Shown here in pieces: positions 7,989 to 15,167 of a DNA stretch of 16,789 nt (position 1 is the stretch's first letter; each line of letters starts with the position of its first letter). Origin of the DNA: Caldicoprobacter guelmensis. GTDB lineage: Bacteria > Bacillota > Clostridia > Caldicoprobacterales > Caldicoprobacteraceae. Below the pieces are notes generated by a model. It was not told where the DNA came from, ran no database searches, and was given only the letters and a program-made list of their open reading frames with translations. The DNA lies in assembly GCF_016908415.1 (NCBI RefSeq), contig NZ_JAFBDW010000013.1:1-16789 (forward strand), written 5' to 3'. The translations under genes were made by a program, and so were the position numbers.

Positions 7989-8690
7989 TTATTTTAGTCC
8001 TAAGTTTTTCTTCATACTCTCAATATTATTTTTAACAGCGGTTTCTGCTTTTTCTTTATCTTTATTTCGAATCGCTTCTAAAATTTTCTTATGATCTTCC
8101 AAGGCATTTATATTTTTACCAATCTTATCTTCATACATCTCCAATTTTCTTACAATTTGCATAAACTCCTCTATAATGTAAACAAAATCAATTAATTTTT
8201 TATTACCAGTAATTTCAACAATTTTTTTATGGAACATACTATCAAGTATGTTACAATTTTCGTATTCTCCAACATTAAGAGATTCTTCGAATTTTTTAAC
8301 AAGTTGTTCTAATTCCTTTAGCTGAGCTCTTGTTATTTTCTCAATACACTTTCTCACTGCCAACTTTTCCAACGCTTCTCTTACATCAAGAAGATCTGAA
8401 ATAACATCAGGCGTAAAATCGATAAAAAATAGCCCTTTTCTAGGTATATCTCTTATAAACCCTTCTGCCACTAACTGTCTTACAGCTTCTCTTACTGGAG
8501 TTCGACTAACCGACATCTCTTCAGCCAATATATCTTCTCTAATACGACTTCCGGGTTCTATTTCTAGATTGAGCAATTTCTCTTTTATAACTCTGTAAGT
8601 AATCTCTTTAAGACTTAAAGGCTTAAAACCTCTTTTAGTAATATTATTAGTAATATTATTAGAAGTTACTTCCTGCATCTTTTGACGCAT
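7989..8690 (-). CDS. GntR-family transcriptional regulator, FadR/FCD type
   Basis: A 233-aa regulator. The N-terminal winged helix spans about residues 25-92, with REDILAEEMSVSRTPVREAVRQL as the recognition helix region and GFIRDIPRKGLFF as the wing. A C-terminal helical FCD ligand domain spans about 95-225. FCD domains often bind a metal through Asp and His residues. Asp150 and His154 (DSMFHKK) and His200 (LEDHKKIL) are present, but the last usual His is replaced by Asn near 222, so metal binding may be altered. It sits inside the catabolic operon, 55 bp after the HMG-CoA reductase gene, and most likely senses the substrate or an intermediate and represses the operon. The start has GGAAGGAGAAG upstream. 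Its target could be the palindromes upstream of the binding-protein gene, but this is inference. Confidence 0.92.
   Translation of the reverse strand: MRQKMQEVTSNNITNNITKRGFKPLSLKEITYRVIKEKLLNLEIEPGSRIREDILAEEMSVSRTPVREAVRQLVAEGFIRDIPRKGLFFIDFTPDVISDLLDVREALEKLAVRKCIEKITRAQLKELEQLVKKFEESLNVGEYENCNILDSMFHKKIVEITGNKKLIDFVYIIEEFMQIVRKLEMYEDKIGKNINALEDHKKILEAIRNKDKEKAETAVKNNIESMKKNLGLK
8635..8658. repeat. 12-bp tandem repeat inside the GntR gene
   Basis: TTAGTAATATTA occurs twice in a row and begins a third time. It encodes NNITNNIT near residues 11-18 of the regulator, in the tail before the DNA-binding domain. Slippage here would add or remove four residues without shifting the frame. Confidence 0.8.
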
Positions 8691-8744
8691 TCTACTTCTC
8701 CTTCCCCTTTTATTTATTTTTTGGCATACACATATGTTTAAATT

Positions 8745-10064
8745 TTATTCAAATTCTCCTCTTGCTAATCTAACATGTGATTCTGCCATTTCGTACTCTG
8801 CAGCTTGTGCGCATGATGTATTTAACTCTAATGCAGTAACAGCAGCTGCAGCAATTTCTGCTAATCTCATTACACTAGTATTCTCATCTATAGAATTCCC
8901 TCGTTTACCACATCCTATCAAATTTAAAGCTTCCCTTGCAGTCCCAAATTGCGTACCTCCACCAAACGCAGCTAATTCAATACATGGCAAACTTACCATA
9001 AAGTGGAGACTTCCATCATCGGTTGCCTCTGCTTGCACAAAGCAACTGGCCGAAGTAATTACTTGAGCTAAATCTTGACCTGTAGCGGCAAAAAACGCAG
9101 CGACAACATTAGCAGCATTAACATTAAAACCAGAAATCGTTCCACTCAACGCCGCCCCTAAATAACATTTATGAAAAACCACCTGTTCTACCTTTTTGGC
9201 AGTAACTCCTTTCTTAAACACGCTTTCCAACACATTTTTAGGGATAAAAACTTCTGTCTGCACAGACTTTCCTCGTCCTGTTAACACGTTAATATGAGCC
9301 GATTTTTTATCAGTGCATAAATTACTGCTAATAGTAATTAAACGCCATCCTTTTAGTCGTTCTAACAATGCTTTAGTAATATCTGCTGATGCTTTTGTAA
9401 CACCATTCATTCCCATGGCATCACCTGTCTTAAAAAACATCCTCAAAAACACTTTAGTCCCCAGTTGATATGGTTCTATATATTCTAACCTTACAAAAGG
9501 ATCTTTTACATACTTACCCAATTCCATAAGTAATTCCTTATTCTCTTTTACCTCTCGACACAACCATTGAGCTTGATATATATCCGGGGCTTCAATTAAT
9601 GGAGCTCTTGCCATTCCGTCAAAATGAACCAGTGTGTTTATTCCCCCTGCCAAATTAATTGCTTTAATACCTCGCTGTACACCTGCAAGCAAAGCCGCCT
9701 CATTAGTCGCTAAAGGAATATATACTTCCTCATCATTTACATATTTCCCTTTTATTCTTATGGGGCCTGCAATCCCCATAGGAATTATTGCTCCTCCCAC
9801 CTTTAATTCGATTCCCGGTAATATATATTTGCCTGAAACAATATTGCATGTATCAATATGAGCTTTTTTTATAGTTTCTAATGAGACACCCGTTCTCTCT
9901 TCTATTACTTCACACCGTATTACTTCAGCATCACGACAAGCATCTTTTACCTTACATGCTTCTGAGTTGTACACTTCCTTAAATATTATCATCTCTAGAT
10001 CTTGCTGCTTAATTTTTCCCGATTTAAGTTGTTCTTTAATCTTCTCTAATTTTTCGTTATTCAT
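8745..10064 (-). CDS. mvaA: Hydroxymethylglutaryl-CoA reductase, class I-like
   Basis: Interconverts HMG-CoA and mevalonate with NAD(P)(H). All four catalytic residues are visible: Glu122 (PLATNEAALLAG), Lys253 (CTDKKSAHIN), Asp331 (ATGQDLAQV) and His430 (ESHVRLAR). The dinucleotide motif GDAMGMN is at 214-220. The spacing and motifs GMNGVTKA, GRGKSV, SGFNVNAANVVAA and GGGTQ resemble archaeal/eukaryotic class I enzymes more than class II enzymes such as Pseudomonas mevalonii. The CoA-side motif ENxIG is diverged to ELKVG near residue 86. I chose the ATG at 10064 (AAGGGTGG upstream, 439 aa); a longer frame to 10154 runs into a repeat element. It lies downstream of HMG-CoA lyase in the same orientation, which points to mevalonate breakdown, not isoprenoid synthesis. 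No other mevalonate-pathway gene is present. Cofactor preference is unknown. Confidence 0.93.
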   Translation of the reverse strand: MNNEKLEKIKEQLKSGKIKQQDLEMIIFKEVYNSEACKVKDACRDAEVIRCEVIEERTGVSLETIKKAHIDTCNIVSGKYILPGIELKVGGAIIPMGIAGPIRIKGKYVNDEEVYIPLATNEAALLAGVQRGIKAINLAGGINTLVHFDGMARAPLIEAPDIYQAQWLCREVKENKELLMELGKYVKDPFVRLEYIEPYQLGTKVFLRMFFKTGDAMGMNGVTKASADITKALLERLKGWRLITISSNLCTDKKSAHINVLTGRGKSVQTEVFIPKNVLESVFKKGVTAKKVEQVVFHKCYLGAALSGTISGFNVNAANVVAAFFAATGQDLAQVITSASCFVQAEATDDGSLHFMVSLPCIELAAFGGGTQFGTAREALNLIGCGKRGNSIDENTSVMRLAEIAAAAVTALELNTSCAQAAEYEMAESHVRLARGEFE

Positions 10065-10117
10065 AACATCCACCCTTCCCATTTTCAGCTTTGTTATATT
10101 ATTATAAGACATATTAG

Positions 10118-10263
10118 CTATAAATGAGCAAATTTTCTGGTAATTAATTACCATTACTTAATTTATGAAGTGTTTTATCCTCTCATTTTGTATTCTGGAA
10201 AGCTTTATATCTCCCAGAAATACAGGATGGAAATTTACTGGAAGCATTTTTGCTCATTTATAG
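10118..10263. mobile_element. 146-bp MITE with 15-bp terminal inverted repeats and 7-bp target duplication
   Basis: CTATAAATGAGCAAA at 10118-10132 is perfectly inverted at 10249-10263. The identical 7-bp ATATTAG directly abuts both ends (10111-10117 and 10264-10270), as expected of a target-site duplication. Inside are a perfect 16-bp palindrome TGGTAATTAATTACCA (10138-10153) and a central hairpin (10190-10223), so the whole element can fold on itself. There is no coding capacity. It lies between the HMG-CoA lyase stop and the HMG-CoA reductase start, so the two genes were closer before insertion. It could now affect reductase expression. I do not recognise the parent transposase family. Confidence 0.75.
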
Positions 10264-10273
10264 ATATTAGTTA

Positions 10274-11155
10274 TTAATTGGTAATACATGAGTTACAAAT
10301 TGATTTGGCAAACCTTCCACACTCTTTTATTAAATTCAGATCAATGCCTGTCTTTATACCCATACGGTTAAACATCTCCACCAATATTTCAGTAGCTACA
10401 TTTCCTGTAGCACCAGGTGCATAAGGGCACCCCCCCAATCCCCCTGCTGCGCCATCGAACACTGGTACTCCTGCTTGTAGTGAGGCTAGAATATTTGCAA
10501 ATTCCATTCCATCCGCTTGATGATAATGTACTGCTAATGTTGCATGTTTTAATCGTTTAAAAAGCTTTTTTGGTAGTTCAAAAGCTTTTATAGGATTTGC
10601 CATACCTGTAGTATCTCCTAAAGAAATTTCGTAAGAGCCACTTTCTTCTAAAGCTAAAGCAATGTCTATAACTTTTTCTTCTGGAACATCTCCTTCTATT
10701 GGACACCCGAAAGCAGTAGCTATATAAGACCTAACTCTCACATTATTTTCAGAAGCAATACGGTTAATCTCCTCTATTTCTTTTAACGACTGTGATATAC
10801 TTCTGTTTACATTTTTTTTGTTATGACTTTCACTCGCGCTTATAATAGTAACAACTTCCTGTAATCCCGCTTCTAAAGCTAGTTCTAGACCTTTTAAATT
10901 TGGAATAAGAGCACTGTATACCACACCTTCTCTTCTTTCAATTCTAGCACAAACCTCTTTGGCGTCTCTCATCTGTGGAACCCATTTAGGATTAACAAAG
11001 GAAGTAACCTCTATTTTTTTGCAACCAGCAGCTACTAATTTATTAATCAATTCTACTTTTTTATCTGTGGGAATAAACTCACGTTGATTCTGTAATCCGT
11101 CTCTTGGCCCCACTTCAAATATTACTACTTCTGTAGGAAAACTAAGTTTATCCAT
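10274..11155 (-). CDS. mvaB: Hydroxymethylglutaryl-CoA lyase
   Basis: Cleaves HMG-CoA to acetyl-CoA and acetoacetate in the cytoplasm. This 293-aa protein covers the full DRE-TIM barrel. Residues matching the human enzyme fall at a constant offset of 23: Arg18 and Asp19 (EVGPRDGLQNQ), Glu49, Tyr144, Asp181 (LGDTTG), His210 and His212 (AVHYHQADG), Cys243 in the signature GLGGCPYA, and Asn252 (GATGNVATE). The usual HCHDTYG segment reads HYHQADG, a small change beside the metal ligands. This complete set makes citramalate or isopropylmalate synthase unlikely. The gene starts 22 bp after the alcohol dehydrogenase gene, with GAAGGAGAG upstream, and is followed, after an inserted MITE, by HMG-CoA reductase. 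That order matches mevalonate catabolism as in Pseudomonas mevalonii mvaAB. No acetoacetate-activating enzyme is in the window. Confidence 0.95.
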   Translation of the reverse strand: MDKLSFPTEVVIFEVGPRDGLQNQREFIPTDKKVELINKLVAAGCKKIEVTSFVNPKWVPQMRDAKEVCARIERREGVVYSALIPNLKGLELALEAGLQEVVTIISASESHNKKNVNRSISQSLKEIEEINRIASENNVRVRSYIATAFGCPIEGDVPEEKVIDIALALEESGSYEISLGDTTGMANPIKAFELPKKLFKRLKHATLAVHYHQADGMEFANILASLQAGVPVFDGAAGGLGGCPYAPGATGNVATEILVEMFNRMGIKTGIDLNLIKECGRFAKSICNSCITN

Positions 11156-11177
11156 TTTTATTCGTCACTCTCCTTCT

Positions 11178-12209
11178 TTATGGATAAAATATCAATCTAC
11201 CTGTAAGATCAGAAAATTGTTGAAAACCCTTTTCATAATCCGTAAGAGGCATTTCAGCACCTATAAAAATTCCAAAGTCAATATTTTTCGTTTCCAAAAA
11301 TTCCTGAAGTAATATCCAAGTTTCATAAATTCTACGACCGAAAATTCCCGTGAGCACTATCTCTTTATACACTACCCTTGTCATGAATTTTTCAATTGTC
11401 AAATTCTCTTCAATCATACCTACGAATACATATCGACCTGCTTTTTGTAAAACATCAATCGCTTTGTTTATTATGACTTCATTTCCTGTAGTCTCAATAA
11501 CTACTCCCACGCCTTTCCCCCGCGTTTCTTCCATAATTACTTCCACCATATCTTCTTTCTTACTATTTATTATCTTATCGGCTCCTAATTTAACTGCTTT
11601 CTCCAATTTAGTAGGACTAGTACTAACTGCGTATACTCTCGTAGCACCTAACAATTTTGCCACATGCACAGCCATCAAGCCAATGATACCACACCCAAGA
11701 ACTAAAACACTTTTTCCCCATACCTCTCCTTTTGTCAAAGCATGTAAAGCTGTCCCTAAGGGTTCCATTAAAGCGCCATATGCCGGTAATAATGTTTTAT
11801 CCACTTTGATAGCTGATACAGCCGGTAATTTAATATATTCTGCAAAGGAACCGTCTACATTTCTCCCCAACACACCCATATTGTCACAAATATGCCTATT
11901 CCCACTCCAACAACTTACACAATTTTCACACGGTATATGTGTTTCTCCAACTATACAATCCCCAACTTGTAAATTTTTAACACTCTTTCCCACTTCCACA
12001 ATTTCCCCCATAAACTCGTGACCCATTGTTAATGGAAGTGGATAATTAGCAGAAGCCACAAGAGGAGTCCACATATATACATCCACGTCAGACTTGCATA
12101 AAGCTGTCGCTTTCACTCTTACTAATACGTCCTCAAATCCAACCGTAGGAATGGGTATTTCTACTAACTCAGCACCTGGTCCTGCCTTTATTTTTCTCAA
12201 TGCTTTCAC
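11178..12209 (-). CDS. Zinc-dependent medium-chain alcohol dehydrogenase (threonine/sorbitol dehydrogenase-like)
   Basis: A 343-aa NAD(P)-dependent MDR enzyme. The catalytic zinc site is Cys38 (LCKSD), His64-Glu65 (MGHEFMG) and Glu149 (LMEPLG). The structural zinc site has four cysteines at 94, 97, 100 and 108. The Rossmann motif GCGIIG is at 172-177. Overall it resembles L-threonine dehydrogenase and sugar alcohol dehydrogenases, including the ETHIPC and GNRHICDN segments. In this operon it may oxidise a polyol or hydroxy acid, or reduce an aldehyde or keto product of the pathway; the substrate cannot be deduced. It starts with GTG, with GAGG 5 nt upstream. A 276-bp gap separates it from the RraA-like gene, so it may have its own promoter. 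The next gene, HMG-CoA lyase, follows after 22 bp. Confidence 0.9.
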   Translation of the reverse strand: MKALRKIKAGPGAELVEIPIPTVGFEDVLVRVKATALCKSDVDVYMWTPLVASANYPLPLTMGHEFMGEIVEVGKSVKNLQVGDCIVGETHIPCENCVSCWSGNRHICDNMGVLGRNVDGSFAEYIKLPAVSAIKVDKTLLPAYGALMEPLGTALHALTKGEVWGKSVLVLGCGIIGLMAVHVAKLLGATRVYAVSTSPTKLEKAVKLGADKIINSKKEDMVEVIMEETRGKGVGVVIETTGNEVIINKAIDVLQKAGRYVFVGMIEENLTIEKFMTRVVYKEIVLTGIFGRRIYETWILLQEFLETKNIDFGIFIGAEMPLTDYEKGFQQFSDLTGRLIFYP

Positions 12210-12485
12210 TTTATCCTCACCGTCCCAATTTATAATAATATAATGGTTATAACAACAAAATCAACTCCTCCTTACTTTACTGTCCTCTATTTCGTCGGTA
12301 ACCAATCACCTCTTACTCAAAAGCTTACCGTTTTAATTACAAATTTTAATATATTTATTATTATGTACTTTTCTATCTGCAAACTACGAGCATCATAATA
12401 AATAAGACAATACGGAGCTCCCGCTTTTTAAAATAACACACAAATGTTTAATTAAATTACTTACTTTAAACATACGCTTTTTTTA
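12210..12485. other. 276-bp intergenic gap between RraA-like and alcohol dehydrogenase genes
   Basis: AT-rich and without a gene on either strand. On the minus strand it holds an orphan AAGGAGGAG at about 12266-12275 that is not followed by a usable long frame; the only frames starting there are a few codons long. It also has the palindrome GGAGCTCC (12415-12422) and GGTAACC (12298-12304) within a TTGGTTACC context. I see no clear sigma-A promoter or terminator. It could be a leader region for the dehydrogenase-lyase-reductase group. Confidence 0.4.
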
Positions 12486-13199
12486 TTATTCAATATCATC
12501 TCCTAACGTCTCATCGTAAGGTAAACCTATATCCTTATAATGCTTAGCCCGCACTTTTTGATCACTTTTCCTCACTTTTAATGCAAATTCCACAACTTCT
12601 TCGGCTCTGTCTCTTGGTATAACCAATACCCCATCGTCATCTGCACATACGATATCGCCCGGATTAACTGTCACTCCGGCACACCTAATCGGTATATTCA
12701 CACCACCATTAATTACCCTTCCATATACATGATTGAAAGTACGAACAGTACACCAAACTTTCGCCCCTTCCAAATTGCATTCATAAGAATCACGACATCC
12801 TCCATCAATAACTGCCCCAACTACTCCATTTTTCATAGCATTTAATGCGATTTCAGATCCCCATACACCGCCTGGATATCCTCCCATATCGATTACTATG
12901 ACTATATCCTTATCCTTATACTTTCCTTCAGCAATCGGAACAAAAAACGAATAAGTATCACTACACCATCTATTTAATTCCTCGGTATACTCTTCGAAAG
13001 TTTTACAAACTTTTACATTTTTTTGGGTAGGAATCAATTTCACTGTATAGGCAAAACCTACCATTGATATACCTGGCCGGATAGGTCTCATCAAAGGAGA
13101 CATACTCCCTATGTTAACAAGGCCAATTGCATCCATCCCATCAGCTAAATCAGCTAATCTACAACTACAAATTTTTTCCAATAGTTCTTTATCATTCAT
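12486..13199 (-). CDS. RraA-like protein (HMG/CHA aldolase-type fold)
   Basis: A 237-aa member of the RraA / dimethylmenaquinone methyltransferase-like family. Proven members are either RNase E inhibitors or class II aldolases that cleave 4-hydroxy-4-methyl-2-oxoglutarate and decarboxylate oxaloacetate. The aldolase-type loop is present: GGVWGSE at 111-116, then IDGGCRDSYE with Arg136, Asp137 and Glu140. The C-terminal block NPGDIVCADDDGVLVIP is the family hallmark. A catabolic aldolase or decarboxylase is more likely than RNase control in this setting. Members are often found beside 2-hydroxyacid dehydrogenases in sugar-acid clusters, as here in a wider sense. It follows the permease pair by 77 bp and has a strong AAGGAGGAT site. 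It is likely co-transcribed with the transporter. The true substrate is not known. Confidence 0.88.
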   Translation of the reverse strand: MNDKELLEKICSCRLADLADGMDAIGLVNIGSMSPLMRPIRPGISMVGFAYTVKLIPTQKNVKVCKTFEEYTEELNRWCSDTYSFFVPIAEGKYKDKDIVIVIDMGGYPGGVWGSEIALNAMKNGVVGAVIDGGCRDSYECNLEGAKVWCTVRTFNHVYGRVINGGVNIPIRCAGVTVNPGDIVCADDDGVLVIPRDRAEEVVEFALKVRKSDQKVRAKHYKDIGLPYDETLGDDIE

Positions 13200-13276
13200 T
13201 TTTTATCCTCCTTAAGTTATATTTTCCTGCGAGAGCTCCTGCTTGAATGTTATATTTATTTAAACACCATAAAATT

Positions 13277-14152
13277 TTAAAAAGTTTCTTTCTTCATTAA
13301 CTTTTGTAACCCTACTGTCAAACTTATTGATAAAATGAAAATTACTATAGCAGCCACTGCCCCATAACCAATATTAAATTCTTGAAATGCTTTAACAAAC
13401 ATATATATTGGTAAGACTTCGGTTGCATGATTAGGTCCTCCACCTGTCATAACATAGATTAAATCAAAAGACCTTAATGCCCCTGTCAGTTGAAGAATAA
13501 TAACACTTGTAGTTACTTCCCAAGAAAGAGGTAAGATTATATAAAATATTTTTTTCCAACCAACTGCTCCGTCAATCACAGACATTTCAATTACTTCTTC
13601 AGGCATGTTCATAAACCCTGCATTAAACAACATCATCTGAATACCTGTAGAATGCCACGCTTGTGCTAGTATTATGAAGAACAACGCCGTTCCACTATTA
13701 GCTAAAGGTGGAAGATAATATTTCCCTAAACCAATTGATTCCATTAAAGGTTTTAAAAGTCCAAATGCAGGACTATAAATATAACCCCAAATATACCCTA
13801 CTGCTACCGACATCAACATTGGTGGGATAAAGTAAACCGTTCGAAAGAAACGGTATCCTTTTAATTGTAAATACAATAAATACCCTAAAATAAAACCTAA
13901 AGGAAGCTGAATTAACCCCGTTCCTATCATAAAAATCAAAGAATTTTTTACTGATTTCCAAAATAAACTGTCAGTAAACACTCCTAAATAATTATCCAGT
14001 CCAGCAAATACTTTAATACTTACTGTTTTCCACCGATACATACTTAGTACAATTCCATTTACTATGGGATAAAGAACTAACAACACATAAAGCGTCAAAC
14101 CTGGTAATAGAAACATAATTATTGCTAATTTCTTATTCTTAATCACATCCAT
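13277..14152 (-). CDS. ABC sugar transporter permease, MalF/UgpA type
   Basis: An inner membrane permease (291 aa) with about six membrane segments, starting at AIIMFLLPGLTLYVLL. The ATPase-coupling EAA loop is seen as MPEEVIEMSVIDGAVGWKKIFYIILP near residues 183-208. FFRTVYFIPPMLMSV and LTGGGP-type text (VMTGGGPNHATE) are typical of the MalF/UgpA branch. I prefer the ATG at 14152 because AGGAG is 10 nt upstream; the GTG at 14164 would overlap that site. It lies 24 bp after the partner permease. No ATPase gene is in the window, so a shared MsmX-like ATPase encoded elsewhere is expected. Confidence 0.93.
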   Translation of the reverse strand: MDVIKNKKLAIIMFLLPGLTLYVLLVLYPIVNGIVLSMYRWKTVSIKVFAGLDNYLGVFTDSLFWKSVKNSLIFMIGTGLIQLPLGFILGYLLYLQLKGYRFFRTVYFIPPMLMSVAVGYIWGYIYSPAFGLLKPLMESIGLGKYYLPPLANSGTALFFIILAQAWHSTGIQMMLFNAGFMNMPEEVIEMSVIDGAVGWKKIFYIILPLSWEVTTSVIILQLTGALRSFDLIYVMTGGGPNHATEVLPIYMFVKAFQEFNIGYGAVAAIVIFILSISLTVGLQKLMKKETF

Positions 14153-14176
14153 ACATTTTCTCACTCCTAAAAAGTT

Positions 14177-15076
14177 TTAACCCTTTATTGCTCCTACTGT
14201 CATTCCTTTGATAATTCTTTCTTGTAGCAATGCGTAAAATATTAAACCTGGAAGACACGCTATTACTAATCCAGCACACATCTGCGTATATTCGGCATTA
14301 TATTCTGTGACAAATCCCATTAAACCAATGGGCAACGTCTTTACAAAAGGTTCATTTAACATTAACATTGCCACCAACAACTCATTCCAACAAGCTATTA
14401 CTGCTAAAATTACAATGGTAATTACCCCATCTTTTGATAAAGGAAGAATAATTTTTAGAAAAATTCTCCATAAACTGCATCCATCTATAATAGCACTTTC
14501 TTCTAATTCCTTCGGGATGGTTTTCATATAGCTTTCTAGGAAAAACACCGAAGCTGAAATTCTGAAAGCAGCATATATAAACCCCAATGCTATTAAATTA
14601 TTCTGAAGTTTCATATTCATCGCTAAAATATATAGTGGTATGACAGCTGCATGTATTGGTATCATCATTCCGATAATCACTATATAATAAATGATCCTAT
14701 TCCCCTTAAATTTTAACCTTGACAAAACAAACGAAAGAGTAGTTGAAGTTACCACGGTTATTATGATAGTTACTATGATAGCAATTAAACTGTTATTAAT
14801 ATAAACACTCATTCGCCCTCTTTTCCACGCATTTACATAATTTTCAAAATGCAAAAATTTGGGTAATCCCCAGACATTTGCTGTTAACTCTGCCTGGGTT
14901 TTTAATGAGGAAGAAATTAACCATATTAATGGCAAAAGGACTATCACTGCTATTATTATCATAAAAATATATATAAAAACTTTTGCCTTTTTGCTTACCT
15001 TTAATGAAGATGTAGTATTTTTAGTAAGTTTAAATGCAGAAATACTTTTTCTTGTTGACAAGTTTAACGTTTCCAT
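14177..15076 (-). CDS. ABC sugar transporter permease, MalG/UgpE type
   Basis: A 299-aa inner membrane permease with a hydrophilic N-terminal tail of about 30 residues and then about six membrane segments (VFIYIFMIIIAVIVLLPLIW first). The EAA loop is IPKELEESAIIDGCSLWRIF near 187-206, and the segment LIALGFIYAAFRISASVFFL is typical of MalG/UgpE proteins. It has TGGAGTGA ahead of the ATG. It forms the heterodimeric channel with the next gene. The order MalG-type before MalF-type is reversed from the usual ugpBAE or malEFG order. It is separated from the binding protein by a 91-bp gap holding a stable hairpin. Confidence 0.93.
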   Translation of the reverse strand: METLNLSTRKSISAFKLTKNTTSSLKVSKKAKVFIYIFMIIIAVIVLLPLIWLISSSLKTQAELTANVWGLPKFLHFENYVNAWKRGRMSVYINNSLIAIIVTIIITVVTSTTLSFVLSRLKFKGNRIIYYIVIIGMMIPIHAAVIPLYILAMNMKLQNNLIALGFIYAAFRISASVFFLESYMKTIPKELEESAIIDGCSLWRIFLKIILPLSKDGVITIVILAVIACWNELLVAMLMLNEPFVKTLPIGLMGFVTEYNAEYTQMCAGLVIACLPGLIFYALLQERIIKGMTVGAIKG

Positions 15077-15118
15077 TCAATTCACTCCATTTTATCTACT
15101 TTATTATGTCTACATTAG

Positions 15119-15157
15119 GTAGGATGCAGAGAAAACTTAATTCTCTCTGCATCCTAC
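15119..15157. terminator. 14-bp perfect hairpin between binding protein and permeases
   Basis: GTAGGATGCAGAGA (15119-15132) pairs perfectly with 15144-15157 around an 11-nt loop. It begins 10 nt beyond the binding-protein stop. In the minus-strand reading direction no T-run follows, so it is more likely a partial terminator or mRNA-protecting hairpin that keeps binding-protein mRNA high relative to the permeases. A T5 run follows only on the plus strand. Confidence 0.7.
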
Positions 15158-15167
15158 TTTTTGCACT

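Noticed and set aside
8635..8664. Possible CRISPR or larger repeat array
   Set aside because: It is only two and a half copies of a 12-bp unit within a coding sequence; no spacer-repeat pattern occurs anywhere in the window.
10065..10154. N-terminal extension of HMG-CoA reductase to an upstream start
   Set aside because: The extension runs into the MITE and has no ribosome binding site, whereas the ATG at 10064 has AAGGGTGG upstream.
11350..12021. 223-codon plus-strand open frame opposite the alcohol dehydrogenase
   Set aside because: It is an antisense shadow of a gene with intact zinc and Rossmann motifs; its composition (Ser/Thr/Pro-rich) is typical of a reverse frame.
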